From Lachnospiraceae bacterium (GTDB lineage: Bacteria > Bacillota > Clostridia > Lachnospirales > Lachnospiraceae), in NCBI GenBank assembly GCA_900168235.1, contig FUZG01000003.1, forward strand, positions 186,001 to 250,000: DNA of 64,000 bases, in the 5' to 3' direction. A program made the position numbers and the translations under genes. Positions 37,661-45,729 of the stretch are shown piece by piece; within the stretch, counting starts at the first letter, position 1, and each line of letters starts with the position of its first letter. The notes below the pieces were generated by a model, which saw only the letters and a program-made list of their open reading frames with translations, searched no databases and was not told the DNA's origin.

Positions 37661-38802
37661 CTCTTTCTCATATTCTCTGCGATAGCTTTTACAGCATCCA
37701 CCGCTTCATCTATCTCATCTATTGTATTTCCGCGTCCTATGGAAAAACGGACTGTTGACTTCGCCTCTGCATTGCTCCTGCCCATCGCTGTGAGGACGTG
37801 GGACGGTTCCGCAGAACCCGCAGAGCATGCAGATCCCGCAGATGCCATTATTCCTCTGAAATCAAGCCCGATGACCAGTGATTCCGACTCCAGCCCATCA
37901 AAAGATATGGAAACATTGCCGGGAAGCCTGTTTTTTTCCGGACCGTTAAGATGCGTTCCCGGGATCTCGTTCAGAATACGCTCTATCATGTGATCTCTGA
38001 GCTCTGCTTCATGAGACGCATATTTTTCCATATTTTCTGATGCTAGCTTCATCGCTGCGCCGAGACCGACAATCCCCGGTACATTCTCCGTGCCGGCTCT
38101 TCTTCCCCGCTCCTGCGCTCCGCCATGGATAAAAGAGCCCATGGAGATACCTTTTTTTACATAAAAAAGTCCGATTCCCTTAGGTCCGTAAAACTTATGG
38201 GCAGATGCAGAAAGCATATCAATGCCAAGCTCCTCAACATTTATGGGAATCTGCGCAAATGCCTGCACAGCGTCAGTATGAAACAGTACATTTTTATCAT
38301 GCGCTGTTTTTGCAAGTTCCTTTATCGGTTCGATAGTGCCGACCTCGTTATTCGCAAGCATTATGCTCACAAGACAGGTATCGGGACGGATTGAGCTCTC
38401 AAGGTCACTCACTGACACATATCCATCACGGTCAACAGGCAGATAAGTCACATCAAAACCCATTTTTTCCAGATATGCGCAGGTATTCAGAATCGCCGGA
38501 TGCTCGATACTGCCGGTTATGATATGACCACCCTCAGCGTGCTCTCTCCGGTACATGTCTGCGGCGCCCATCAGAGCCCAGTTATCCGCCTCAGTTCCGC
38601 CTGATGTGAAAAAAATCTCCTCACGCGATGCACCGATAAGCGCAGCTGCCGTCTCCCGCACATCCATCACTATATTTTTCACAGAACCCGAAGCACTGTA
38701 AATACTGCTGGGATTTTCAAATTTATCAGTAAAAAACGGAAGCATTGCATCCCTGACTGAAGGATCGCAGGGAGTTGTTGCTCCGTGGTCTAAATAGATC
38801 AT
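37657..38802 (-). CDS. IscS/NifS-type cysteine desulfurase
   Basis: A 381-residue group I cysteine desulfurase. PLP lysine K203 in SASAHKFYGPKGIG, catalytic Cys C326 in SAGSACSAGSAEPSH, set in the long mobile loop that distinguishes this group from SufS. The stop overlaps the mnmA start by four bases, so it is probably the sulfur donor for tRNA thiolation (like YrvO in Bacillus). The general Fe-S pathway in this window has its own SufS. Confidence 0.94.
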   Translation of the reverse strand: MIYLDHGATTPCDPSVRDAMLPFFTDKFENPSSIYSASGSVKNIVMDVRETAAALIGASREEIFFTSGGTEADNWALMGAADMYRREHAEGGHIITGSIEHPAILNTCAYLEKMGFDVTYLPVDRDGYVSVSDLESSIRPDTCLVSIMLANNEVGTIEPIKELAKTAHDKNVLFHTDAVQAFAQIPINVEELGIDMLSASAHKFYGPKGIGLFYVKKGISMGSFIHGGAQERGRRAGTENVPGIVGLGAAMKLASENMEKYASHEAELRDHMIERILNEIPGTHLNGPEKNRLPGNVSISFDGLESESLVIGLDFRGIMASAGSACSAGSAEPSHVLTAMGRSNAEAKSTVRFSIGRGNTIDEIDEAVDAVKAIAENMRKR

Positions 38803-38925
38803 AATACTTCCTCTTGATCATTTACGATGATATAAGGTCCAAAAGCTAACATTAATTTCCGAATTTTGACCCTGACACCATACTATACCACACTTACCCA
38901 TGTGAATGTGGCATATATATCCAGC

Positions 38926-38940
38926 CTATCGTATCGATAG
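38926..38940. promoter_or_regulatory. Short palindrome upstream of aroF
   Basis: CTATCG-TAT-CGATAG lies about 33 bases before the aroF -35 box. AAATGCA is also directly repeated at 38944 and 38966. Possible operator. Confidence 0.25.
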
Positions 38941-38972
38941 CTAAAATGCACTGATTTATTTCACAAAATGCA

Positions 38973-39001
38973 TTGTTTTTCATATCGGGCGGTGCTATTA
39001 T
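38973..39001 (+). promoter_or_regulatory. Promoter of the DAHP synthase gene
   Basis: TTGTTT, a 17-base spacer and an extended -10 TGCTATTAT, about 46 bases before the start. TATAAT also overlaps at 38999. Confidence 0.5.
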
Positions 39002-39046
39002 AATTTACGACTTTAAAGCGATAAACACATGATAAGAGGTACTACA

Positions 39047-40078
39047 ATGTCCATTACATTTGTGAAAAAGCTTCCCACTCCTGAGGAGATAAGACATGCT
39101 CTCCCCATGACAGAAGCGATGCAGAAAGCAAAAGCCGAGCGTGATAAAGAGATCTCAGACGTGCTCACAGGAAAAAGCGATAAGTTTCTCGTGATCATCG
39201 GTCCCTGCTCTGCTGACAGCGAAGAACCTGTATGCGAGTATATCCGCCGTCTGGCAAAGGTTAATGATAAAGTAAAGGATAAGCTCGTCCTTATCCCCAG
39301 AATTTATACAAATAAACCCCGTACAACAGGAGAGGGCTACAAGGGCATCGTGCACCAGCCTGATCCCGAGGGCGAGACAGATTTCGAAAAGGGTCTCCTT
39401 GCCATGCGCCACATGCACACACGCGCCATCCGCGAAACAGGGCTCACCGCCGCAGATGAGATGCTTTATCCCGATAACTGGGGATATGTGAGCGACATCC
39501 TTTCATACGTGGCCATCGGCGCCCGTTCCGTAGAGGACCAGCAGCACCGTATCGTGGTTTCAGGATTTGATGTTCCGGCAGGTATGAAAAATCCCACATC
39601 CGGCGACCTTTCCGTAATGCTCAATTCCATCGTTGCGGCGCAGGATGAACACACCTTCACCTACAGAGGATTCGAGGTTAAAACTGACGGCAACGAGCTT
39701 GCTCACGCTATCCTCAGAGGTTCTGTAAATAAGCATGGAAACAGTATCCCTAACTATCACTACGAGGATCTGGAACTCCTCTGCGAAAAATATGCAGAGC
39801 GTGACCTCAAGAATCCCGCATGTGTAGTTGATGCGAACCACTCAAACTCCGGAAAGAAATTCTATGAGCAGATCCGTATCGTAAAGTCTATCCTGACTTC
39901 ACGCCGTCACAATAAAGACATCGAAAAAATGGTCAAGGGCGTAATGATCGAGAGCTATCTGGAAGAAGGAAACCAGAAGATCAGCGATCACATGGATTTC
40001 GGAAGATCCATCACCGATCCATGCCTCGGCTGGGATGACAGCGAGAGGCTTATCTACGACATCGCAGAAATGGTATAA
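39047..40078 (+). CDS. aroF: 3-Deoxy-7-phosphoheptulonate (DAHP) synthase
   Basis: First enzyme of the shikimate pathway, joining phosphoenolpyruvate and erythrose 4-phosphate. The 343-residue protein is of the AroF/AroG/AroH class (type I alpha): KFLVIIGPCSADSEE, RIYTNKPRTTGEGYKG, ADEMLYPD, VDANHSNSGKKFYEQ and VMIESYLEEGNQ are all present. The first 40 residues form the N-terminal extension that binds aromatic-acid feedback inhibitors in relatives. ATG 39047 is chosen because AAGAGG lies ten bases upstream; ATG 39029 lacks an SD. Single gene, bidirectional terminator after it. Confidence 0.94.
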   Translation: MSITFVKKLPTPEEIRHALPMTEAMQKAKAERDKEISDVLTGKSDKFLVIIGPCSADSEEPVCEYIRRLAKVNDKVKDKLVLIPRIYTNKPRTTGEGYKGIVHQPDPEGETDFEKGLLAMRHMHTRAIRETGLTAADEMLYPDNWGYVSDILSYVAIGARSVEDQQHRIVVSGFDVPAGMKNPTSGDLSVMLNSIVAAQDEHTFTYRGFEVKTDGNELAHAILRGSVNKHGNSIPNYHYEDLELLCEKYAERDLKNPACVVDANHSNSGKKFYEQIRIVKSILTSRRHNKDIEKMVKGVMIESYLEEGNQKISDHMDFGRSITDPCLGWDDSERLIYDIAEMV

Positions 40079-40087
40079 ACGTAATGT

Positions 40088-40128
40088 AAAAGAGGCAGAA
40101 CCGATATTTCTCGGTCCTGCCTCTTCTC
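40088..40128. terminator. Bidirectional terminator between aroF and xerD
   Basis: AGAGGCAG and CTGCCTCT outer stem with an ACCGA/TCGGT inner stem between convergent genes. Confidence 0.85.
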
Positions 40129-40151
40129 TTTCTAATACCAGGCTTTCAGAC

Positions 40152-41045
40152 TCAACGCCTCGGATGAGCCTTTTCATAAACTTCTTTCAGATGATTTCTT
40201 GAGATATTCGCATATATCTGAGTCGTAGAAATATCTGAATGTCCAAGCATCTCCTGCACCGACCGGAGATCTGCTCCGTTCTCCATGAGATGTGCCGCAA
40301 AGCTGTGACGCAGCGTATGCGGTGTGATATCTGCTTCTATTCCTGCCTTTTTTGCATAATACTTGATAAGCTTCCAGAAGCCCTGACGGGACATTGGAAC
40401 TCCCGAGCAATTTACAAATAAAGCAGTTTCCTCTTTATTGTCCACCATGACGTCTCTTGAATGAGCGAGATAATTCAGCAGAGCAGCTTTTGCTTCGTTT
40501 CCGAAAGGAATTATCCTTTCTCTGGAAGCATCGTGACACTCTACATACCCCATAGCAAGGTTCACGTCCGTTGTTTTCAATGTGATAAGCTCTGTAACCC
40601 TCATACCTGTAGCGTAGAGAAGTTCCAGCATCGCTTTGTCCCTGTAATCCTTTGGTGCATCACCTGACGGCTGTTCCAGAAGTCTGATGACTTCCGCTGT
40701 CGATAGAATGGATGGTAGTTTTTTTTCGATTTTAGGTGCCTTCAGATTTTCTGCGGGATTCTGGGCGAAAAGTCCTTCCTTCACAAAATAGTGAAAAAAA
40801 GACTTCATGGAAGCGATGTTCCGTGAAACTGTGGCTGCTGTGAAGTTTTTATTCTCAAGATCCATGATATAAGAAGACAGAGTTATCTCTGTGACTTCAG
40901 CACCATCAGTTACACCGTGTGCCTGCAGATAGCCAGACATCTTGTGCAGATCACGCTTGTATGAAAGCTGCGTGTTCTCTGAAGCCTTTTTGGTATTATG
41001 TAAATAATTTATGAACTCCAGAATCTGGTCGTCAATCTTCCCCAT
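40152..41045 (-). CDS. xerD: XerD-like tyrosine recombinase
   Basis: A 297-residue site-specific recombinase of normal Xer length, which resolves chromosome dimers in the XerC/XerD family. N-terminal SAM-like domain (about 1-88), catalytic domain with R149 (ATGMRVTEL), H243 and R246 (TPHTLRHSFAAHLM), H269 (MLGHSDISTTQ) and nucleophile Y278. The beta-hairpin that normally carries the catalytic Lys reads ECHDASRERIIPFG, with D172 where E. coli XerD has K172. Start 41045 follows GGAGAAAG. It is not next to other mobile genes, which favours a housekeeping role. Confidence 0.88.
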   Translation of the reverse strand: MGKIDDQILEFINYLHNTKKASENTQLSYKRDLHKMSGYLQAHGVTDGAEVTEITLSSYIMDLENKNFTAATVSRNIASMKSFFHYFVKEGLFAQNPAENLKAPKIEKKLPSILSTAEVIRLLEQPSGDAPKDYRDKAMLELLYATGMRVTELITLKTTDVNLAMGYVECHDASRERIIPFGNEAKAALLNYLAHSRDVMVDNKEETALFVNCSGVPMSRQGFWKLIKYYAKKAGIEADITPHTLRHSFAAHLMENGADLRSVQEMLGHSDISTTQIYANISRNHLKEVYEKAHPRR

Positions 41046-41172
41046 ACACACTTTCTCCAACTACGATGCCTCTCCATTCCACCGTTAGTTAATTTATTAT
41101 ATCTATGAATTACACCAAAATCAATCACGTTTTTTCCCGAAAATTGGGCATTTTTTCGCTCTAAAAGACAAA

Positions 41173-41224
41173 AATCACAACATGTCGGTTGTCATAATTA
41201 AATAGGACGCAACATGTTGTGATT
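41173..41224. repeat. Perfect 13-bp inverted repeat between the aminotransferase gene and xerD
   Basis: AATCACAACATGT and ACATGTTGTGATT are separated by 26 bases. The right arm includes the self-palindrome CAACATGTTG. On the minus strand the hairpin is followed by ATTTTTGTC, so it may terminate the aminotransferase transcript (stop 41294); paired operators are another reading. Confidence 0.55.
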
Positions 41225-41293
41225 CTAAGAAATTTAAATAAATTTAATAAATATCAGATTTTATGTAAATCAGTTACAGAAACTTGACAAACA

Positions 41294-42520
41294 TCAGCCT
41301 GCCATCTCTCCGCTGTCTTCAAGAGCCAGATCATTTATGAACTTCTCAATTCTGTCCATACCCTTTTTGATGGACTCCTTTGAGATAGCGTATGACAGAC
41401 GAACGTGCTTCGGGAAGCCAAAGTCTGCGCACGGGATAACTGCTACATCGTAATCATTGAGAAGGATCTGTGCCAGCTTCTGAGTTGTCTCGATCTTTTC
41501 GCCCTTATAATATTCCTCAAGTACCTCAGAGAAATCACAGAAGATATAGAAAGCGCCTTCCGGCTTCGGTGCTGTTACCTTAGGCATAGCAGCTACTCTT
41601 TCATATATGTAGTTACCGCGCTCCTCAAAAGCCTGTCTCATGGACTCTACTTCGTCCTGAGGACCGTTCAGAGCCTCAACAGCAGCCTTCTGAGCTACAG
41701 AGTTGATATTTGATGTGCTGTGGGACTGAACAGCGCCCATAGCGCGTGCAAGCTCCTTTGAGGAACCTGTATATCCTACTCTCCAACCTGTCATGGAGTA
41801 GCTCTTACTGAGACCGGAACATGTGATAGTCCTGTCGTAAACCTCCGGTCCGAAAGAAGCCATGCTCACATACTCTTCGCCTGTATAGATAAGGTTCTCA
41901 TACATTTCATCAGAAACACAGTAAATGTCATGCTTCACGATAAAGTCTGCGATAGGCTTCAACTCCTCACGTGAATAGATCATTCCTGTCGGGTTATTAG
42001 GGTTGCACATGATAAGAGCCTTTGTCTTGTCAGTCACAACCTTCTCAAGCTGCTCTGCTGTAACCTTGTAGTCATTAGCAGACTCACCGTATACAAACAC
42101 CGGAACACCGCCTGCGAGCTTTACCATCTCAGGATAGGAAAGCCAGTAAGGAGCCGGAATGATGACCTCATCACCCGGATTTACAATAGCAGTGAAAATA
42201 TTTGTAAGCGCATGCTTACCACCGTTACTTACCACGATCTGATCCGGAGCGTATTCCAGATGATTAAATCTCCTGAACTTCTCTGAAATAGCTTCCTTAA
42301 GTTCATTAATACCGGATGCCGGAGTATATCTGGTAAAACCTTCCTGAATTGCCTTAACTGCTGCATCGCAGATATTCTTCGGTGTAGGGAAATCAGGTTC
42401 GCCTGCTCCGAATCCCACGATATCTCTTCCCTCTGCCTTCAGAGCCTTAGATCTCGCAGTAATCTCCAGAGTTGATGAAGGTTTTACGTTCTTTGCCTTT
42501 TCCGATAGTGTCAATGCCAT
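41294..42520 (-). CDS. Class I aminotransferase, aspartate aminotransferase-like
   Basis: A 408-residue PLP enzyme of aminotransferase class I (AspB/AspC-like, type Ib). The PLP lysine is K239 in TCSGLSKSYSMTGWRVGY; other motifs are FGAGEPDFPTPKNI, PYWLSYPEM, CNPNNPTGMIYSREEL and the substrate Arg in KHVRLSYAIS. Aspartate:2-oxoglutarate transfer is the likely reaction, though related enzymes also use aromatic acids or prephenate. Start 42520 follows AAAGGAG; the frame continues 26 codons further without support. Single gene with a good promoter. Confidence 0.9.
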   Translation of the reverse strand: MALTLSEKAKNVKPSSTLEITARSKALKAEGRDIVGFGAGEPDFPTPKNICDAAVKAIQEGFTRYTPASGINELKEAISEKFRRFNHLEYAPDQIVVSNGGKHALTNIFTAIVNPGDEVIIPAPYWLSYPEMVKLAGGVPVFVYGESANDYKVTAEQLEKVVTDKTKALIMCNPNNPTGMIYSREELKPIADFIVKHDIYCVSDEMYENLIYTGEEYVSMASFGPEVYDRTITCSGLSKSYSMTGWRVGYTGSSKELARAMGAVQSHSTSNINSVAQKAAVEALNGPQDEVESMRQAFEERGNYIYERVAAMPKVTAPKPEGAFYIFCDFSEVLEEYYKGEKIETTQKLAQILLNDYDVAVIPCADFGFPKHVRLSYAISKESIKKGMDRIEKFINDLALEDSGEMAG

Positions 42521-42678
42521 TGTTTTCTCTCCTTTAGTCCAACCGCCTGCCGTATTCGTGTGTACAATCTGATAAAAGTTGAGTTTTGGATGTTTCAACT
42601 GTCTTTCTTTAGCGGATTAACGCCCAGAATTGTTCGTGTAATAAAGACATTAGTCCGTATGCGATACACACGTCCAAT

Positions 42679-42707
42679 AATATATCATCACCTCTTGTGT
42701 TTTTCAA
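42679..42707 (-). promoter_or_regulatory. sigma-A promoter of the aminotransferase gene
   Basis: On the minus strand TTGAAA, a 17-base spacer and TATATT; leader about 150 bases. Confidence 0.6.
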
Positions 42708-42758
42708 TATATATGACGATTAAAATATGTAAGAAGTCACGAAAAGATCGTGCACTGA

Positions 42759-42787
42759 TTGACAATAGAATAACGATATGATAGGTT
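42759..42787 (+). promoter_or_regulatory. sigma-A promoter of panT-coaBC
   Basis: Consensus TTGACA, a 17-base spacer and TAGGTT. The leader (about 42795-42895) has possible pairing of GCAGTG with a downstream CACTG, ending in AAGGAGG before panT. Confidence 0.5.
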
Positions 42788-42895
42788 TTTCAAATGTGTT
42801 GTATCTGTATCGAAGCCGTACAGGCAGTGGTTGCCGCGGTATTTCGACAGGCGTGAAGAGCGCACTGTGGAACAGCAACTAAGGAGGAATTTATT

Positions 42896-43579
42896 ATGGA
42901 AAATCGTAAAACACTTGCATCCGCTTCTACCGGTGTGCACAATCGTACCCAGAGTCTGGTACTTCTTTCTCTTTTCACTGCCATCATTATGATAATGGCA
43001 TTTGTTCCCAATCTCGGTTACATTAACCTGATACTTATCAAAGCTACACTGATCCATATCCCGGTCATCATCGGTTCAATTTTCCTTGGACCTAAGAAAG
43101 GTGCTTTTCTCGGCGGTGTATTTGGTGCAACAAGCTTCGTGAATAATACTATCAACCCCAGTGTTATGAGCTTCGCTTTCTCACCTGTCATTTCCTTTGG
43201 AATGTTTGGTGTGAGCGGAATCTTCCGTACACTTTTCACATGCTTTGTATCACGTATCATGATCGGCGTGGCTGCTTACTACGCATATAAAGCGATCCGT
43301 AAGGCAGCTAAGTACAGCAAGCCTTCACGTACATTCGCTCTCGCAGCTTCAGGCGTTATCGGAGCGATGACAAATACCATCCTTGTAATGGGCGGTATCG
43401 CTGTCCTCTACTCTGCAGCTTATGCTGAGGCAAAGCAGATGTCACAGGCAGATGTATTCAACGCTATCCTTGGTGTGGTATTCGTTCAGGGTCTTCTGGA
43501 AGCGATCGTGTCCGGAGTAATCGTAACAGCAGTCGGCTCTGCTATCATGGCAGTTACACACGCAGACAGCCGTGCATAA
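42896..43579 (+). CDS. panT: ECF transporter S component, probable pantothenate importer (PanT)
   Basis: A 227-residue membrane protein with about six helices and no ATPase of its own. Such S components bind a vitamin and share the EcfA/A'/T energising module encoded elsewhere. The N-terminal LVLLSLFTAIIMIMAFVPNLGYINL and PVIIGSIFLGPKKGAFLGGVFGATSFV are S-component hallmarks. Pantothenate is inferred from position, 28 bases upstream of coaBC, whose pathway starts with pantothenate. AAGGAGG precedes the ATG. Confidence 0.82.
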   Translation: MENRKTLASASTGVHNRTQSLVLLSLFTAIIMIMAFVPNLGYINLILIKATLIHIPVIIGSIFLGPKKGAFLGGVFGATSFVNNTINPSVMSFAFSPVISFGMFGVSGIFRTLFTCFVSRIMIGVAAYYAYKAIRKAAKYSKPSRTFALAASGVIGAMTNTILVMGGIAVLYSAAYAEAKQMSQADVFNAILGVVFVQGLLEAIVSGVIVTAVGSAIMAVTHADSRA

Positions 43580-43607
43580 ATCTTATCGATCATAAGGAAA
43601 AAACACT

Positions 43608-44804
43608 ATGAAAAACCTGCTTCTCGTTGTGAGCGGATCCATCGCAGCTTATAAAGCCGCAGACCTCTCTCACATGTTCGTAAAAGCCGGTGTAAATGTG
43701 AACGTGCTGATGACTGCAAATGCAGCGAATTTCATCAACCCCATCACATTTGAATCACTGACACACAATAAATGCATAATCGATACCTTTGACAGGAACT
43801 TTGAGTTCAAGATCGGTCATATAAGCCTTGCACAGTCAAGCGACGCGGTCCTCGTAGCCCCTGCAAGCGCAAATATCATCGGAAAGATTGCAAACGGCAT
43901 CGCCGATGATATGGCTACAACGACCATCATGGCGTGCAAGTGCCCGATCTACATCGCTCCTGCCATGAACACAAATATGTTCCAGAATCCTATCATGCAG
44001 GATAATCTGAAAAAGCTCGAGCGGTTCGGTTATCACATAATCCAGCCCGCAAGCGGACTTCTTGCATGCGGTGATGTCGGTGCAGGAAAACTCCCTCCCA
44101 TCGAAGATCTCTATGAGACTCTGATGCTGGAGCTTTCCCACGATCATGATATGACAGGTAAAAAGGTCCTTATCACTGCAGGTCCTACAGAAGAAGCCAT
44201 GGACCCTGTAAGATTCATCACTAATCACTCTACAGGAAAAATGGGATACGCTCTCGCAAGATCTGCCGCACGCCGCGGAGCTGATGTGACACTCGTCAGC
44301 GGACCTGTATCTCTGAAAGCTCCTCTGGGCGTAAATACCGTTCCTGTGACCTCTGCCGCCGATATGGCACGCGAAGTCATGGAACGCGCAAATGAGACAG
44401 ATATCTTTGTTCTCGCGGCTGCTGTAGCAGATTACAGGCCTGCAAATATAGCAGCTGAAAAGATAAAGAAAAAAGCCGGTGCTGACAATGAAGAGCTTTC
44501 TCTTCCGCTAGTCCGCACTCAGGACATCCTGAACTGGCTCGGTCACAACCGCCACGGCGATGAAGTTATCTGCGGTTTTGCAATGGAGACTGAGAATCTT
44601 CTCGAAAATGCCCGTTCAAAGCTCACCAGAAAAAATGCAGATCTTATCTGCGCAAATTCTCTCAGAGCTCCGGGTGCAGGATTTGGAACAGATACGAACC
44701 GTATCACCATCATCACTGCTGATGAAGAAAAAGAACTCGATATCATGAGTAAGGACGATGTGTCAGATGCTATTTTTGACCAGATCCTCAGCATGAGAAA
44801 GTAA
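43608..44804 (+). CDS. coaBC: Bifunctional CoaBC (phosphopantothenoylcysteine synthetase/decarboxylase)
   Basis: A 398-residue fusion carrying out two consecutive steps of coenzyme A synthesis. The N-terminal CoaC flavoprotein (about 1-185) has the active His in KIGHISLAQSSDA, PAMNTNMFQNP and ASGLLACGDVGAGKLP. The C-terminal CoaB (about 187-398) begins VLITAGPTEEAMDPVRFITN and has NHSTGKMGYALA. Co-transcribed with panT. Confidence 0.95.
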   Translation: MKNLLLVVSGSIAAYKAADLSHMFVKAGVNVNVLMTANAANFINPITFESLTHNKCIIDTFDRNFEFKIGHISLAQSSDAVLVAPASANIIGKIANGIADDMATTTIMACKCPIYIAPAMNTNMFQNPIMQDNLKKLERFGYHIIQPASGLLACGDVGAGKLPPIEDLYETLMLELSHDHDMTGKKVLITAGPTEEAMDPVRFITNHSTGKMGYALARSAARRGADVTLVSGPVSLKAPLGVNTVPVTSAADMAREVMERANETDIFVLAAAVADYRPANIAAEKIKKKAGADNEELSLPLVRTQDILNWLGHNRHGDEVICGFAMETENLLENARSKLTRKNADLICANSLRAPGAGFGTDTNRITIITADEEKELDIMSKDDVSDAIFDQILSMRK

Positions 44805-44828
44805 AACTTGTAATAAAACCTGTAATAT

Positions 44829-44882
44829 AAGAACTCCCGCAGTTCCGATACCTTTGAATCGGATCACCTGCGGGAGTTTTTA
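44829..44882. terminator. Bidirectional terminator between coaBC and coaX
   Basis: AACTCCCGCAG and CTGCGGGAGTT outer stem with TCCGAT/ATCGGA inside, T runs on both sides. Confidence 0.88.
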
Positions 44883-44895
44883 TCTGTACCTCTAT

Positions 44896-45690
44896 TTATT
44901 TCTTCGGCTTCTTTCCAGCCTTATCAGTATTCTTGTCGTAAATGACCTTCAATCCCTTCAGCATGAGATCGTTATCAAGGATAATCTCGCTCTTACACTT
45001 CGGGATGATAACCTTTGCAAGTCCGCCTGTTGCAACGACCTTGCACTTATATCCGAGCTCATCCTGGAATCTCTCAACGATACCGTCTACCTGAGACGCC
45101 TGTCCGTTTATGATACCACTCTTCATACAGTCAACAGTGTTTGTACCAATGCAGTTCTTCGGAGCTGCAAGGGAAACTCTCGGGAGCTGTGAAGTCTTTG
45201 ATACCAGTGCTTCCAGAGATGCCTGCACACCTGGAAGGATGACACCGCCGATATAACAGTTATCTTTATCGATAACAGTGATAGTAGTGGCTGTACCCAT
45301 ATCGACAACGATAAGAGGTGCGCCGTACTCTGTGAGACCTGCAACAGAATCAACTACCAGATCCGCACCCATTGTACGGGGATCATCCAGACGGATATTA
45401 AGCCCGGTCTTAAGACCTGCGCCTACAACCATCGGAGAGATGTTTAAGAGCTTTCTCACAGCAGACTTAAGGATATGTGTGAGAGGCGGTACAACTGATG
45501 AAATGATGCATCCGTCAATATCGCTCTCCTTTACATCATGGAGCTCAAAAACAGTCTTTATAACAACGGCATACTCCATCTCTGTCTTGTTGATATCTGT
45601 TGAGATACGCTCTGTGCAGTAGATGCTTCCATTCTCGTCTACTACGCCCACCTCAATATTCGTGTTTCCCATGTCGATCGCAAGTAACAT
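44896..45690 (-). CDS. coaX: CoaX, type III pantothenate kinase
   Basis: Phosphorylates pantothenate, the first committed CoA step. The 264-residue protein has the ASKHA-fold phosphate loop LLAIDMGNTNIEVGVV, DPRTMGADLVVDSVAGLTEY and LIVVDMGTATTITVID. A Lys-rich tail (DKAGKKPKK) ends the protein. It lies convergent with panT-coaBC and 39 bases downstream of a PHP-domain gene, from which it is probably transcribed. Confidence 0.95.
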   Translation of the reverse strand: MLLAIDMGNTNIEVGVVDENGSIYCTERISTDINKTEMEYAVVIKTVFELHDVKESDIDGCIISSVVPPLTHILKSAVRKLLNISPMVVGAGLKTGLNIRLDDPRTMGADLVVDSVAGLTEYGAPLIVVDMGTATTITVIDKDNCYIGGVILPGVQASLEALVSKTSQLPRVSLAAPKNCIGTNTVDCMKSGIINGQASQVDGIVERFQDELGYKCKVVATGGLAKVIIPKCKSEIILDNDLMLKGLKVIYDKNTDKAGKKPKK

Positions 45691-45729
45691 TTTTTTGTAC
45701 GCCCGAAGGTATACTCCCGGGCACCTCCT

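Larger units (their letters stand above)
42521..42895. other. Divergent regulatory region between the aminotransferase and panT
   Basis: It contains a promoter on each strand (42679-42707 minus, 42759-42787 plus) and a panT leader of about 100 bases. No gene is supported. Confidence 0.6.

Noticed and set aside
38803-39046. Search for a T-box or tryptophan-type leader before DAHP synthase
   Set aside because: The leader from the predicted promoter is only about 40 bases, too short for a T-box, and no conserved T-box sequence is seen.
40152-41045. XerD-like gene as part of a mobile element or integron
   Set aside because: No attachment repeats, transposition genes or cassette array lie nearby; flanking genes are housekeeping.
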